Source: DASWOJ01 sp964242415
GTDB lineage: Bacteria; Pseudomonadota; Alphaproteobacteria; Acetobacterales; Acetobacteraceae
Reading direction: 5' to 3'
Length of the DNA: 64,000 bases
Assembly (NCBI GenBank): GCA_964242415.1
Contig: CAXTAT010000021.1
Location: forward strand, 34,706 to 98,705
A program made the translations under genes and the position numbers. Position 1 is the first letter of the stretch. The number at the start of each line of letters is the position of its first letter. Shown here piece by piece: positions 42,013 through 50,468 of the stretch. The notes under the pieces are model-generated. The model had not been told where the DNA came from. It saw only the letters and a list, made by a program, of their open reading frames with translations, and did no database searches.

Positions 42013-42638
42013 ACGCCCGCGCGAACGCCCCCCGGCTGGACGAGGTCGTGCCCGCCCGCGCCGCCTGGTCCGCCATCCTGCGCCGGGGCGAGGTGCTGCG
42101 CATCATCGACCAGGACGGCCAACAGGCGGTGGACACCCTGCTGTACAACGCCGCCGACACCGCCGAACGCTACAGTGCACAGGATACCCTGCTGGCCCAA
42201 GGCAGCGCCTACGTCACCACCGGCACGCGGCTGCTGTCGAACGAGGGCAGGGTGTTGGCGACGGTGGTGGGCGACACCTGCGGCCTGCACGACACCTCGG
42301 CCGGCGCATGCTCGTGCGAGGCCAATACTGTGCGGTTCGGCCACCACACCCGCTATATGCACGCCTGCCGCGAGAACTTCGTGCTGGAGGGCATGAGGTA
42401 CGGCCTGCAGAAACGGGACATCGTGGCCAACGTCAACTTCTTCATGAACGTGCCGGTCCGCCCGGATGGCGAACTGGCAATCGTGGACGGCGTGTCAGAG
42501 CCGGGCAGCTACGTCGAGGTCCGCGCGGAGATGGACGTGCTGGTGCTGGTGTCGAACTGCCCGCAGGTGAACAATCCCTGCAACGGCTTCAATCCGACGC
42601 CGATCCGCATGCTGGTCTGGGCCAACCCGGACGGCTGA
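42009..42638 (+). CDS. DUF1989 protein, urea-carboxylase-associated type (second of pair)
   Basis: A 209-residue DUF1989 protein, probably UAAP2-like. VPARAAWSAILRRGEVLRIIDQDGQQAVDTLLYNA, then DTCGLHDTSAGACSCEANTVRFGHH with its Cys/His cluster (a likely metal site) and VSNCPQVNNPCNG near the end, are typical. ATG at 42009 overlaps the stop of the first DUF1989 gene as ATGA, so the two products are likely made together and may form a complex. Their biochemical role is not known. The downstream gene is convergent, so the operon ends here. Confidence 0.88.
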   Translation: MNARANAPRLDEVVPARAAWSAILRRGEVLRIIDQDGQQAVDTLLYNAADTAERYSAQDTLLAQGSAYVTTGTRLLSNEGRVLATVVGDTCGLHDTSAGACSCEANTVRFGHHTRYMHACRENFVLEGMRYGLQKRDIVANVNFFMNVPVRPDGELAIVDGVSEPGSYVEVRAEMDVLVLVSNCPQVNNPCNGFNPTPIRMLVWANPDG

Positions 42639-42793
42639 TCCGGACCGGTCAGGGGAAGCGCGCGGCGCGGCTGGGCCGCGAAGCGGAGCGAAGCCCGGCC
42701 CTGGAAGGAGAGGCACCCCACTGGGACAGCCTGAATGGAGCCGACCCAAACTGCTTCTTGGAAGCAGTCGTTCAAGCGGGGGCCACCCGCGAC

Positions 42794-43081
42794 CTACCGC
42801 GCACCCTTCGCCTCCTGGGCTGACCAATAGGCAATTGGGCGTATCCTCCAACTGGTGATGACGCCGGCATCAACGAGCGGATCTTCCTTGACGATCCTCT
42901 CCGCCGCCTCTGCGGTGTCGGCATCCAGCACCCACAATGCCCCGGCATCGTCCGCAAAAGGTCCCGCGGCCCGCAACTGGCCGTTCTCAAGGAACGTCCT
43001 GAGGTACGTCCGATGGGCGGGATGGTTGGCCCGCAAGCCGTCCGTGTCGCCTCCGTACTCGATGATCGCGGCGAACTTCAT
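42794..43081 (-). CDS. YciI-family (YCII domain) protein
   Basis: A 95-residue single-domain YCII protein. MKFAAIIEYGGDTDGLRANHPAHRTYL, GQLRAAGPFADDAGALWVLDADTAEAAERI and KEDPLVDAGVITSWRIRPI follow the ferredoxin-like alpha-beta fold. A histidine-aspartate pair (H20 and D45-46) matches the presumed active site of the family. The function is unknown; some members dehalogenate or modify small aromatics. ATG at 43081, and the promoter probably lies in the AT-richer stretch just upstream (43095-43115). Confidence 0.9.
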   Translation of the reverse strand: MKFAAIIEYGGDTDGLRANHPAHRTYLRTFLENGQLRAAGPFADDAGALWVLDADTAEAAERIVKEDPLVDAGVITSWRIRPIAYWSAQEAKGAR

Positions 43082-43427
43082 AGCCTTGGACCCCTAATAT
43101 ATCAGTTTAGGATGTGGCAGGTCGAGCGAACCTTGGCAGCGGGATCAAGGCGGGCATCCCGCTGCGTCGTCAAGTGGCGCTGCTTGGCTCACCAACGTCG
43201 GGAACCGGCCATGGACGCGATGCGGGATCGCTGGCGCGGGCTGGCTGGCCCTTGCCGCTTCACCCGTCGCAGGGATGGGCAGCAGGCGGCCTGCAACTTC
43301 GGAGCCGGTGCCGCTTTGTCCCGGATGACAACACGCGCCGCCCGCCTGCTAGAGTGCCGACGGGCGCGGGTGCGGCAGCCGCTCGGCCTTGCCGTGGCGC
43401 GTCATTTTTATCAGGAGGGGGGCTGGG
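43082..43427. other. Gap between divergent genes
   Basis: This 346-bp region contains no supported gene. The part near 43090-43115 is AT-rich (CCTAATATATCAGTTTAGG) and likely carries the promoter of the YciI gene. The part near 43405-43425 is the leader of the next gene, with a strong GGAGG. Nothing else is recognised. Confidence 0.45.
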
Positions 43428-44018
43428 ATGAGGCGGATGTTGATGAAGGGGGCGGCGATGCTGTCCCTTGCGGTGTCATTGGGCCTTGGTGTGCCGCAGT
43501 CCGGCTGGGCCGCCACCACTGGGGGCGCGAGCTTGCCCGACACCTACCCGGTGCCGGGGCAGCAACTGGTGCTGAACGGCCTAGGCATCCGGACGGTGAC
43601 GGTGTTCAACGTGAAGGTCTATGTCGCCGGGCTGTACTTGGCGCGTCACAACAGCGATGCGCGCGCGATTCTGGCCTCGCCGGAGCCGAAGGTGATCCTG
43701 TTGCAGTTCCTGCACGCGGCGTCGAAGTCCGACATCGAGAAGCACTACCGCGAAGGCGAGCAGAACAACTGCGGCCATGGCGGATGCGCGCCGGCCGACG
43801 CGGCCGATTTCGAGCGCCTGATCACCGCCACGCCGGCGGCGGCGGTGGGGGACACGCTGACCTACGTCATCACGTCGAAGGGTGTGCGGGTGCTGTCGAA
43901 CAACCGGCTGGATGGCGAGTTCGCCAATCCCGACCTGGGAATGCGCCTGCTGGCCGGGTTCATCGGCGAGACACCGCCGTCGCAAGACCTGAAGCAGCAT
44001 CTGCTCGGCGCGCCCTGA
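43428..44018 (+). CDS. Secreted chalcone-isomerase-like protein
   Basis: A 196-residue protein with a Sec signal peptide (about 1-29, cleavage near GWA-ATT) and the bacterial chalcone-isomerase-like domain. LVLNGLGIRTVTVFNVKVYVAGLYLAR (about 47-73) is the hallmark, and LQFLHAASKSDIEKHYREG follows. In bacteria these proteins are probably periplasmic fatty-acid or lipid binders rather than isomerases. ATG at 43428 is preceded by GGAGG and is preferred over GTG/ATG-like starts upstream. A strong hairpin follows the stop codon. Confidence 0.88.
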   Translation: MRRMLMKGAAMLSLAVSLGLGVPQSGWAATTGGASLPDTYPVPGQQLVLNGLGIRTVTVFNVKVYVAGLYLARHNSDARAILASPEPKVILLQFLHAASKSDIEKHYREGEQNNCGHGGCAPADAADFERLITATPAAAVGDTLTYVITSKGVRVLSNNRLDGEFANPDLGMRLLAGFIGETPPSQDLKQHLLGAP

Positions 44019-44027
44019 CGGCCGCCC

Positions 44028-44064
44028 AACCTGCTTCTCCCTTCGGGCGGGGGAGAAGCAGGTT
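44028..44064 (+). terminator. Strong hairpin after the chalcone-isomerase-like gene
   Basis: A perfect 14-bp inverted repeat, AACCTGCTTCTCCC and its complement, surrounds a nine-base GC-rich loop. It begins nine bases after the stop codon. The inner CTTCTCCC/GGGAGAAG resembles the family B core. A clear T-run is missing, so it is a likely but not certain terminator. Confidence 0.65.
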
Positions 44065-44375
44065 GACGAAATTTGCCGGGTTTGGGCACTGATCGGCATC
44101 TTGTCGCGCAACGACCGGCGTTCGTTCCAGCCACGGCCTATTCGGGCTGGCACCCGCGCGGAAGATTCTGGGCATATTCATCGGCATGAGCCCGGATAGG
44201 CACCGAAATTTGGCGTTATCGATCCATGTCAGCCGTAGCTGTGCCGCAACGGTGAACCGGGCGGCGGAGGTCGCTGGCATCAATTAACGAGACCAACTTA
44301 GCGCGAATACATTACGCTTGCATTCCGTTACGTTATCATATCAAGTAGCGCCGTCCCCCTGTTTGGAGAACGGTC
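44065..44375. other. Promoter-side gap before the haloperoxidase gene
   Basis: This 311-bp stretch has no supported gene. The final 90 bases are AT-rich compared with the window (AATTAACGAGAC, then TTACGTTATCATATC near 44326-44340) and probably include the promoter of the vanadium haloperoxidase gene. No exact boxes can be fixed. Confidence 0.4.
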
Positions 44376-46376
44376 ATGAAAACGTCGGTCACCGCTTTTG
44401 CGCTCGCCTTGCTCACGCCGATGGCTGCGCTGCAGGCGCAACCTGCACCACAGACACCCGCCGCGCAGCCCGCACCGCAAACCCCAACCGCGCCGCGGGC
44501 TGCGCAAACCCGAACCCTGCTCGACCCGGCAGAGAGCTTCGGCGCCACCTACGGCACGCGCAACCTGGCTCGCCAGCCCGATGGCATCGTGCCGCTGCAC
44601 CAATCCGACGCCCAGCGGACCCAGCGGCTGGCCCCGGACGACCTGCTGCAGGCCCAGAACGCCCGCCGCCAGCCGCCGGCCTCGATCGGGGCATTCATGA
44701 CCTATCTGCACGCCGACCCACTGTTGATGCAGATAATGCAGGCCCAGGGTGCCGATGCCGCTACGCTGGTTGTGCTCGCGTGGAACCACGTTGCCCTCGA
44801 CATGACGTCCATCGACCACACCACGGCCGGCGTGCCGGGCGTGTTCGAGCCGACCTATGCCGAGCAGTTCGGTCCGCCGCGCTCCGCCCGCGCCATGGCG
44901 ATGGTGCATCTGGCCATGTTCGAGGCAGCCAACGTCATTGACCCGCGCTTCAAGAGCTACGTGGCGCCGGGCAGCACAACGACGCTGGGCATGGCGATCC
45001 TGGCCGCGCTGCCCAGCGGTAGCGCCCCTCCCACGGTGAAGGACGCCTCGGTCGCCGCGGCAGTCTCTCAGGCGGCGTACGATACCCTGGTCAGCCTTTA
45101 TCCCAAAAAGAAGGCGCTGCTCGACGCCAGCAAGCTCACCATCGGCATCGCCGTTGCGGCGCAGGAGACCGCGGAACCCGGCGATGCGACGGCGCGCCTC
45201 GCCCTCGGCGAGCAGGTGGGCGCGGCCGCAGCCATGACCGTTATCACCGTGCGACAGAACGACAACTCGAACTTCAACGCCGGGCAGCAGACCTGCGCCC
45301 CTGGCGGCGCGCTGCCGGTGCCCCTGTGCTGGGAGGGCTTCTTCCCGCCGAGCATCCCCATCCCAGCCAACGCGGCCAACTGGACCGCGGACGAAATTGT
45401 GCCGAACCGGCTGATGCTCGGCGCGAACTGGAACAAGGTGACGCCCTTCGTGCTCGCACCTGGCGAGTTCGTGACAGATGCCGGGCTGAAGCTGCCGGAC
45501 GGCCTGCGCCCGGTTCCGACCGCAGCCGATCTGCAGGCCAATCTCACGAAGCAAGCCTACGGCACTATGATCGCCGACCCGCATGGTGGCCCCGGCCATA
45601 TCGCCAGCAAATATGGTGTGCATGATCTTGGCGGTTTCGGTGCGCCGGCGGGGTTCCCGGTCAGCTTCCCACCGGGCCAGGGTAAGCGGGCGTTGACGAT
45701 GACGGAGCGCACGCCGGATCAGACCCAATGGGGCGAGTTCTGGGGCTACGACGCCACCGCCCTGCTATGCGCTCCGCCGCGGCTGTACAACATGGTCGCG
45801 ACGTCGTTCCTGTTGCAGCACATGGCCCATTCCGATGGCCACCAGCCGGTCGAGGTGGCCCGCTATCTCGCACTGTCCAACATTGCACTGTCCGACGCCG
45901 CCGTGGCCGCGTGGGAAGCCAAGTTCAAGTACCACATCGCCAGACCCATCACCTTCATCCGCAACTATCAGGGCGGCAGCGAGGATGACACGCTGTGGAC
46001 CCCGTTGGGCCAGGTTGCCTCGAACGGCGCGGTGACGAACGTGACGCCGCCCTTCCCGGCCTGGCCATCCGGCCACGCCGTGTTCGGCGGCGCACTGTTC
46101 ACGATCGTTGCCAAGGCCACCGGGGTGGACAAGGCGGCCAGCCCGTTCGACTTCGTGTCGGACGAATTCAATGGCAACACGATTGGCGGCGATGGCCGCA
46201 CCCGCCCGTTGATCACCGCCCACTACGTGTCCCTGGCCGCCGCCGAATGGGAGAATGCCGAGAGCCGCATTTGGCTCGGCATTCATTGGCAGGCGGATGC
46301 TGACGACGGATCGGCCCTGGGCAACGCGATCGGCGATGCTGTGTTCAACCGCATCCTGCAGCCGCTGACCCATTGA
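44376..46376 (+). CDS. Vanadium-dependent haloperoxidase / PAP2-superfamily protein
   Basis: A 666-residue secreted protein. A signal peptide (1-22, ending LQAQP) is followed by a Pro/Gln/Thr linker built of a duplicated nine-residue unit. The C-terminal half holds the vanadate or phosphate site of the acid phosphatase-haloperoxidase superfamily: KYHIARP near 515-521, PSGH near 564-567 with the acid-base histidine, and SRIWLGIHWQAD near 630-641 with the vanadate-ligand histidine H637. Length and arrangement fit bacterial vanadium haloperoxidases rather than PAP2 phosphatases, but halide use cannot be inferred. ATG at 44376 has GGAGA upstream. It stands alone. Confidence 0.85.
   Translation: MKTSVTAFALALLTPMAALQAQPAPQTPAAQPAPQTPTAPRAAQTRTLLDPAESFGATYGTRNLARQPDGIVPLHQSDAQRTQRLAPDDLLQAQNARRQPPASIGAFMTYLHADPLLMQIMQAQGADAATLVVLAWNHVALDMTSIDHTTAGVPGVFEPTYAEQFGPPRSARAMAMVHLAMFEAANVIDPRFKSYVAPGSTTTLGMAILAALPSGSAPPTVKDASVAAAVSQAAYDTLVSLYPKKKALLDASKLTIGIAVAAQETAEPGDATARLALGEQVGAAAAMTVITVRQNDNSNFNAGQQTCAPGGALPVPLCWEGFFPPSIPIPANAANWTADEIVPNRLMLGANWNKVTPFVLAPGEFVTDAGLKLPDGLRPVPTAADLQANLTKQAYGTMIADPHGGPGHIASKYGVHDLGGFGAPAGFPVSFPPGQGKRALTMTERTPDQTQWGEFWGYDATALLCAPPRLYNMVATSFLLQHMAHSDGHQPVEVARYLALSNIALSDAAVAAWEAKFKYHIARPITFIRNYQGGSEDDTLWTPLGQVASNGAVTNVTPPFPAWPSGHAVFGGALFTIVAKATGVDKAASPFDFVSDEFNGNTIGGDGRTRPLITAHYVSLAAAEWENAESRIWLGIHWQADADDGSALGNAIGDAVFNRILQPLTH
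44439..44492. repeat. 27-bp tandem duplication in the haloperoxidase linker
   Basis: Two 27-bp units (44439-44465 and 44466-44492) code for Gln-Pro-Ala-Pro-Gln-Thr-Pro-x-Ala in the linker just after the signal peptide. The copies differ at silent or near-silent positions. Confidence 0.75.
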
Positions 46377-46703
46377 CCGATGCATGGTCATCAATTTTGA
46401 AGATGGCTGGTGAGGTGGGATCGGGTCTGCTTCCGGCCGTGGCCGGACAGGCCCGGTCCCGGCGTCACCAGATCGGGCGAGGGATCGAGGCCCCTCGCCA
46501 GCGAGCTTCAGGCTCCAGATGTTCAACCGGAGCATGTATCCCGGTGCGATGTCCGGTTCACAGCCCTCCTGACTCAGTGCCTGTTTAAGTTGCCGCCTTT
46601 GTGCCTGGGCCTCATCCAGCCTCGTGGTGACCACGGAAGCCGCTTGGCAGGGCGGCGCAGAGGAGAGATGTGGACCAAGGCGCATCAGGCGCAGTGACAT
46701 GCG
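46377..46703. other. Gap with no recognised gene
   Basis: The 327 bases between the haloperoxidase stop and the IS630 remnant show no supported coding region on either strand. Open frames here lack any motif and look like shadows. The sequence may be debris from the same insertion. Confidence 0.4.
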
Positions 46704-47200
46704 CTAGAGGGGCATGGCGTGGGTCAGCGCCTCGCTCTCATCGGCATACAGCAGCGTGATGTTGCCGGCCGAAGCCCCCTTCTTGAGCAGCAGGCTCAAC
46801 TGCGACGTGGGGATTGCAGCCCCAGTCCGCCACTCGATCTCCGCCCGCAGCCGCAACAGGGCCCAGTTGGTGCAGTCCTCGACCGGCTGGTGCAGCAAAG
46901 GCCTCGCCGCCGTCAGGGTGCGCGATTCTTTGGCCGAGGACGGGCCGGCACCAGCGTCGAGCACAGTGCGTCCACCCGGCGCCCGCTGAATTGCCCCCGC
47001 CAGCGTCGCACCGCATCAACGGTAAGGCCGAACGCCACGGCCACCCGTAGGCTGGGCCAGCCCTGCAGGGTTGGCAGGATCGCATGCGCCCGGTCGGCCT
47101 GGCCACGCACATCGGATCGCGACGGCTCCCTGCAGCGCCGCCGTCCTCTCAGCCGGCGCAGCCAAAGGAGGACCGACCCGCCATGCTGTTCCCTCAGCAA
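46704..47200 (-). pseudogene. IS630-family transposase remnant
   Basis: A decayed transposase on the minus strand, split over two frames. The first part (47200 to about 46950) reads RAHAILPTLQGWPSLRVAVA and TVDAVRRWRGQF, an IS630-type helix-turn-helix. After a frameshift near 46940-46960 the second part reads NWALLRLRAEIEWRTGAAI and then LLYADESEALTH, the first catalytic aspartate block of the DDE domain. It stops there, so the rest of the catalytic domain is missing. No terminal inverted repeats or TA target duplication were recognised. It must be inactive. Confidence 0.7.
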
Positions 47201-47372
47201 ACGACAGAGACGGCCGGCTCATATCATCCGTGTGCGGGGCAGAGGACACCCGCTTAGCTGATCGGACGCAACAGGCTCAACTACGCTGCTAAGGGTATTC
47301 CTAGTTCCCGGACCTGTGATCACACGTTTAATTGCACCCGCAGTAGCGTTCACCAAAACGGAGGGCGTTTCC
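47201..47372. other. Leader and likely promoter of the iorA-like gene
   Basis: The 172-bp stretch is GC-moderate with CACGTTTAATTGCACC near 47323-47339 and a good ribosome site (GGAGGG) just before 47373. No exact promoter boxes are certain. Confidence 0.35.
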
Positions 47373-47825
47373 ATGATCAAACTGCAGGTTAATGGCCAGG
47401 ATCAAACTTGGGACGGCGACCCGTCCCTGCCGCTGCTGTGGTACTTGCGCGACGAAGCCGGGATGACCGGCACCAAGTTCGGCTGCGGCCAGGCCCTGTG
47501 CGGCGCCTGCACCGTGCACGTTGATGGCCAGGCCGCCCGGTCGTGCATCACAGGTATGTCCGACGTGGACGGTCGCTCCATCACCACCATCGAGGGCCTG
47601 CATCCCACCGGAGACCACCCGGTGCAGAAAGCCTGGCGCGAAATCGGCGTCCCGCAGTGCGGATTCTGCCAGGCCGGGCAGATCATGCAAGCCTCCGCCC
47701 TGCTGAACGAGACGCCGCATCCCTCCGACACGGCGATCCGCGACACGATGTCCGGCAACATCTGCCGTTGCGGGTGCTACCAGCGCATCGAGGCCGCAAT
47801 CCGCCTCGCCGCCACGGGAACCTAG
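47373..47825 (+). CDS. iorA: Isoquinoline 1-oxidoreductase-type small 2Fe-2S subunit
   Basis: A 150-residue iron-sulfur subunit of a two-subunit molybdenum hydroxylase. Ligands of the plant-type cluster are C38, C43, C46 and C58; ligands of the second are C96, C99, C131 and C133. The order and spacing are those of IorA, and the missing FAD subunit is also typical of the IorAB group, whose electrons go to a cytochrome or the membrane chain. ATG at 47373 has GGAGGG nine bases upstream; the frame extends to 47316 but adds nothing conserved. The large subunit follows after three bases. Confidence 0.92.
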   Translation: MIKLQVNGQDQTWDGDPSLPLLWYLRDEAGMTGTKFGCGQALCGACTVHVDGQAARSCITGMSDVDGRSITTIEGLHPTGDHPVQKAWREIGVPQCGFCQAGQIMQASALLNETPHPSDTAIRDTMSGNICRCGCYQRIEAAIRLAATGT

Positions 47826-47828
47826 ATC

Positions 47829-50102
47829 ATGATCAGGAACGTATCCCGCCGGACCCTGCTGCGCGGCGCCGCGGCAGCCGGGTCGCTGGTGCTGGCCGCC
47901 CCCTTGCTGCCGCGCCGCGCCGTGGCTGCGCCGTATGCGTCCGGCTCGACTTCCATGCCGCACGGCACCGTCAACGACCCGCGCGTGTTCGTCGCCATCG
48001 CCCCGGACGGCAGCGTGACCATCATCGCGCACCGGTCCGAGATGGGCACCGGCGTGCGCACCAGCCTGCCGATGATCGTCGCCGACGAGCTGGAGGCCGA
48101 CTGGGCGCGCGTCCGCATCCAGCAGGCGCCCGGCGACGAGGCCAAGTACGGCAACCAGGACACCGACGGCTCCCGCAGCACCCGGCATTACCTACAGCCG
48201 ATGCGCGAGGTCGGCGCCGCCGCCCGCACCATGCTGGAGGCCGCCGCCGCCGCACGCTGGAACGTGCCGGTCAGCGAGGTGCGCGCCGCGAACCACCAGG
48301 TCGTGCACACCCCGACCGGCCGCCGCCTGGGCTATGGCGAGCTGGCGACCGCCGCCGCCGCGCAGCCGGTGCCGGACACCGCGAGCCTGCGGCTGAAGGA
48401 CCCGAAGGACTTCCGCTACATTGGCCGCGGCCGCATCGGCATCACCGACCTGCGCGACATTACCATGGGCCGTGCGACCTATGGCGCCGATGTGCGCCTG
48501 CCGGGCATGAAGTATGCCGTGATCGCCCGCCCGCCCGTGACTGGCGGCAAGCTGGTCAGCTTCGACGGCAAGGACGCCCTCGCGGTCCCCGGCGTCGAGC
48601 AGGTGCTGGAGGCGCAGGGCTGGCCCTGGCCGTCCAAGTTCCAGCCGGTGGGCGGCGTCGCCGTCATCGCCCGCAACACCGGCGCCGCCATCAAGGGCCG
48701 CGACGCGCTCAAGGTGGTGTGGGACGACGGCGCCAACGCGCACTATGACAGCGCCGCCTACCGCACCGAACTGGAGGCATCCGCCCGCCAGCCCGGCCTA
48801 GTCGTCCGCAACACGGGGGACATCGACGCCGGCCTGCAAGGCGCCGCAACCACCGTGGTTGGCGAGTATTACCTGCCGCATTTGGCCCATGTCAGCATGG
48901 AGCCGCCCGTCGCCACCGCCCACGTGCAGGGCGGCAAGGTCGAGGTCTGGGCGCCTGTGCAAAGCGCCGGCGGCACCCGGGAGGACCTGGCCAAGACCAT
49001 GGAGGTTCCCATCGAGGACGTGACGGTCCACGTCACGCTGCTCGGCGGCGGCTTTGGCCGGAAGTCCAAGTGCGACTTCGCCCTGGAGGCCGCGCTGCTG
49101 TCGCGCAAGCTCGGCGCGCCCGTGCGCGTGCAGTGGACACGGGAGGACGACGTGCGGCACGACTTCCTGCACACCGTCAGCGCCGAGCGGATCGAGGCCG
49201 GGCTGGACGCGGGCGGCAAGGTCGTCGCCTGGCGCCACCGCAGCGCCGCGCCTAGCATCGGATCGACGTTCGCCGCCAACACCCTGCACCCGCTGCCGTT
49301 CGAGCTGGGGATGGGCCTGACCGACCTGCCATTCGACATTCCCAACATCCGCGCCGAGACCCCAGAGGCGGCGGCGCACACCCGGATCGGCTGGTTCCGC
49401 TCGGTGTCCAACATCCCGCACGCCTTCGCCGTGCAGTCCATGGTGGCGGAGATCGCGGCGCGCACCGGCCGGGACCCGAAGGATGTGTTGCTGGAGCTGA
49501 TCGGACCCGCCCGCACCGTCGATCTCAGCGATGCCGTGAAGAACCTGTGGAACTATGGGGAGCCGTTCAGCAGCTACCCCATCGACACCGGCCGCCTGCG
49601 TGGGGTGGTGGAGCTGGTGGCGGCGCAGGGCGAGTGGGGGCGCAAGCTGCCGCCGGGCCATGGCATCGGCATTGCGGCGCACCGCAGCTTTGCCAGCTAC
49701 ATCGCGACGGTGGTGGAGGTGGCGGTGGACAGCAAGGGCGTGCTGACGGTGCCGCGCGTCGATACCGCCGTCGATTGCGGCGTGGTGGTGAACCCGGAGC
49801 GGATCGCCTCGCAAATGGAGGGTGCGGCGATCATGGGCCTGAGCCTGGCCAAGCATGGCGCGATCACCTTCAAGGACGGCCGCGTGGAGCAGGGCAACTA
49901 CGACGACTACCCCGTGGTCCGCATCGACGAGGCGCCGTTGGTGACCAACACGCACATCGTCCCCTCCAACTGGAGCGTGGCGCCGGGCGGCATCGGCGAG
50001 CCGGGGGTGCCACCGTTCGCCCCGGCGCTGTGCAACGCCATCTTCGCCGCCACCGGCAAGCGCATCCGCGCCCTGCCGATCGGCAAGCAGCTCGAAGCAT
50101 GA
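47829..50102 (+). CDS. iorB: Isoquinoline 1-oxidoreductase-type molybdopterin large subunit
   Basis: A 757-residue catalytic subunit with a twin-arginine leader: SRRTLLRG at 6-13, a hydrophobic stretch to about 25, then a cleavage region near AVAAP. It is therefore exported folded with its cofactor. LLGGGFGRKSKCDFALEAA near 400 and the C-terminal GGIGEPGVPPFAPAL near 723-737, with the catalytic glutamate, are typical. The family oxidises aldehydes or N-heteroaromatics; the substrate here is unknown. It ends as ATGA with a small secreted protein. Confidence 0.93.
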   Translation: MIRNVSRRTLLRGAAAAGSLVLAAPLLPRRAVAAPYASGSTSMPHGTVNDPRVFVAIAPDGSVTIIAHRSEMGTGVRTSLPMIVADELEADWARVRIQQAPGDEAKYGNQDTDGSRSTRHYLQPMREVGAAARTMLEAAAAARWNVPVSEVRAANHQVVHTPTGRRLGYGELATAAAAQPVPDTASLRLKDPKDFRYIGRGRIGITDLRDITMGRATYGADVRLPGMKYAVIARPPVTGGKLVSFDGKDALAVPGVEQVLEAQGWPWPSKFQPVGGVAVIARNTGAAIKGRDALKVVWDDGANAHYDSAAYRTELEASARQPGLVVRNTGDIDAGLQGAATTVVGEYYLPHLAHVSMEPPVATAHVQGGKVEVWAPVQSAGGTREDLAKTMEVPIEDVTVHVTLLGGGFGRKSKCDFALEAALLSRKLGAPVRVQWTREDDVRHDFLHTVSAERIEAGLDAGGKVVAWRHRSAAPSIGSTFAANTLHPLPFELGMGLTDLPFDIPNIRAETPEAAAHTRIGWFRSVSNIPHAFAVQSMVAEIAARTGRDPKDVLLELIGPARTVDLSDAVKNLWNYGEPFSSYPIDTGRLRGVVELVAAQGEWGRKLPPGHGIGIAAHRSFASYIATVVEVAVDSKGVLTVPRVDTAVDCGVVVNPERIASQMEGAAIMGLSLAKHGAITFKDGRVEQGNYDDYPVVRIDEAPLVTNTHIVPSNWSVAPGGIGEPGVPPFAPALCNAIFAATGKRIRALPIGKQLEA

Positions 50103-50344
50103 GCCGGCTGGTCCTGGCGGCGCTGCTGCTGGTGGCGCCGGTGCTCGGCGCCCAGGCTCAGAGTGCAGCGCCGCAAGGCGCGACGCCGGTGCGCCCGCGA
50201 GGGGGGCCGGCGTCGGAAAGCTCGGTGCCGAGTGCTGCGCCGCCCGCCAGCACGACGCAGACCACGGGTTCGATCGCGCAGGGGCCGGAGGTACAGGGGA
50301 TGAATGAGGCGGAGAAGGCCAAGGTGGAGGCTAAGGGCAAGTAG
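50099..50344 (+). CDS. Small secreted protein coupled to the iorAB-type genes
   Basis: An 81-residue protein of unknown function. Residues 1-20 form a signal peptide (LVLAALLLVAPVLG, cleavage near AQA-QS). The mature part is a Pro/Ser/Thr-rich tract followed by a charged end, MNEAEKAKVEAKGK. ATG at 50099 overlaps the iorB-type stop as ATGA, and the frame has a coding-like GC pattern, so it is probably translated with the enzyme. It may be a periplasmic accessory or simply a small unconserved protein. No recognised domain. Confidence 0.7.
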   Translation: MSRLVLAALLLVAPVLGAQAQSAAPQGATPVRPRGGPASESSVPSAAPPASTTQTTGSIAQGPEVQGMNEAEKAKVEAKGK

Positions 50345-50468
50345 CATCACGGCGGCGCGCTTGAAGGGCTGTTTCAGGCAGCTTATTCCGCGCTAGCCTG
50401 CTGGCTGTAGAGCAGCACCTGCAATCGGGGCGAGCAGGGACTGCTGATCCAGTAATACGAGTGCGCCG

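Noticed and set aside
42639..42793. Short frame between the DUF1989 gene and the YciI gene
   Set aside because: No family similarity; both strands read as shadow or untranslated ends.
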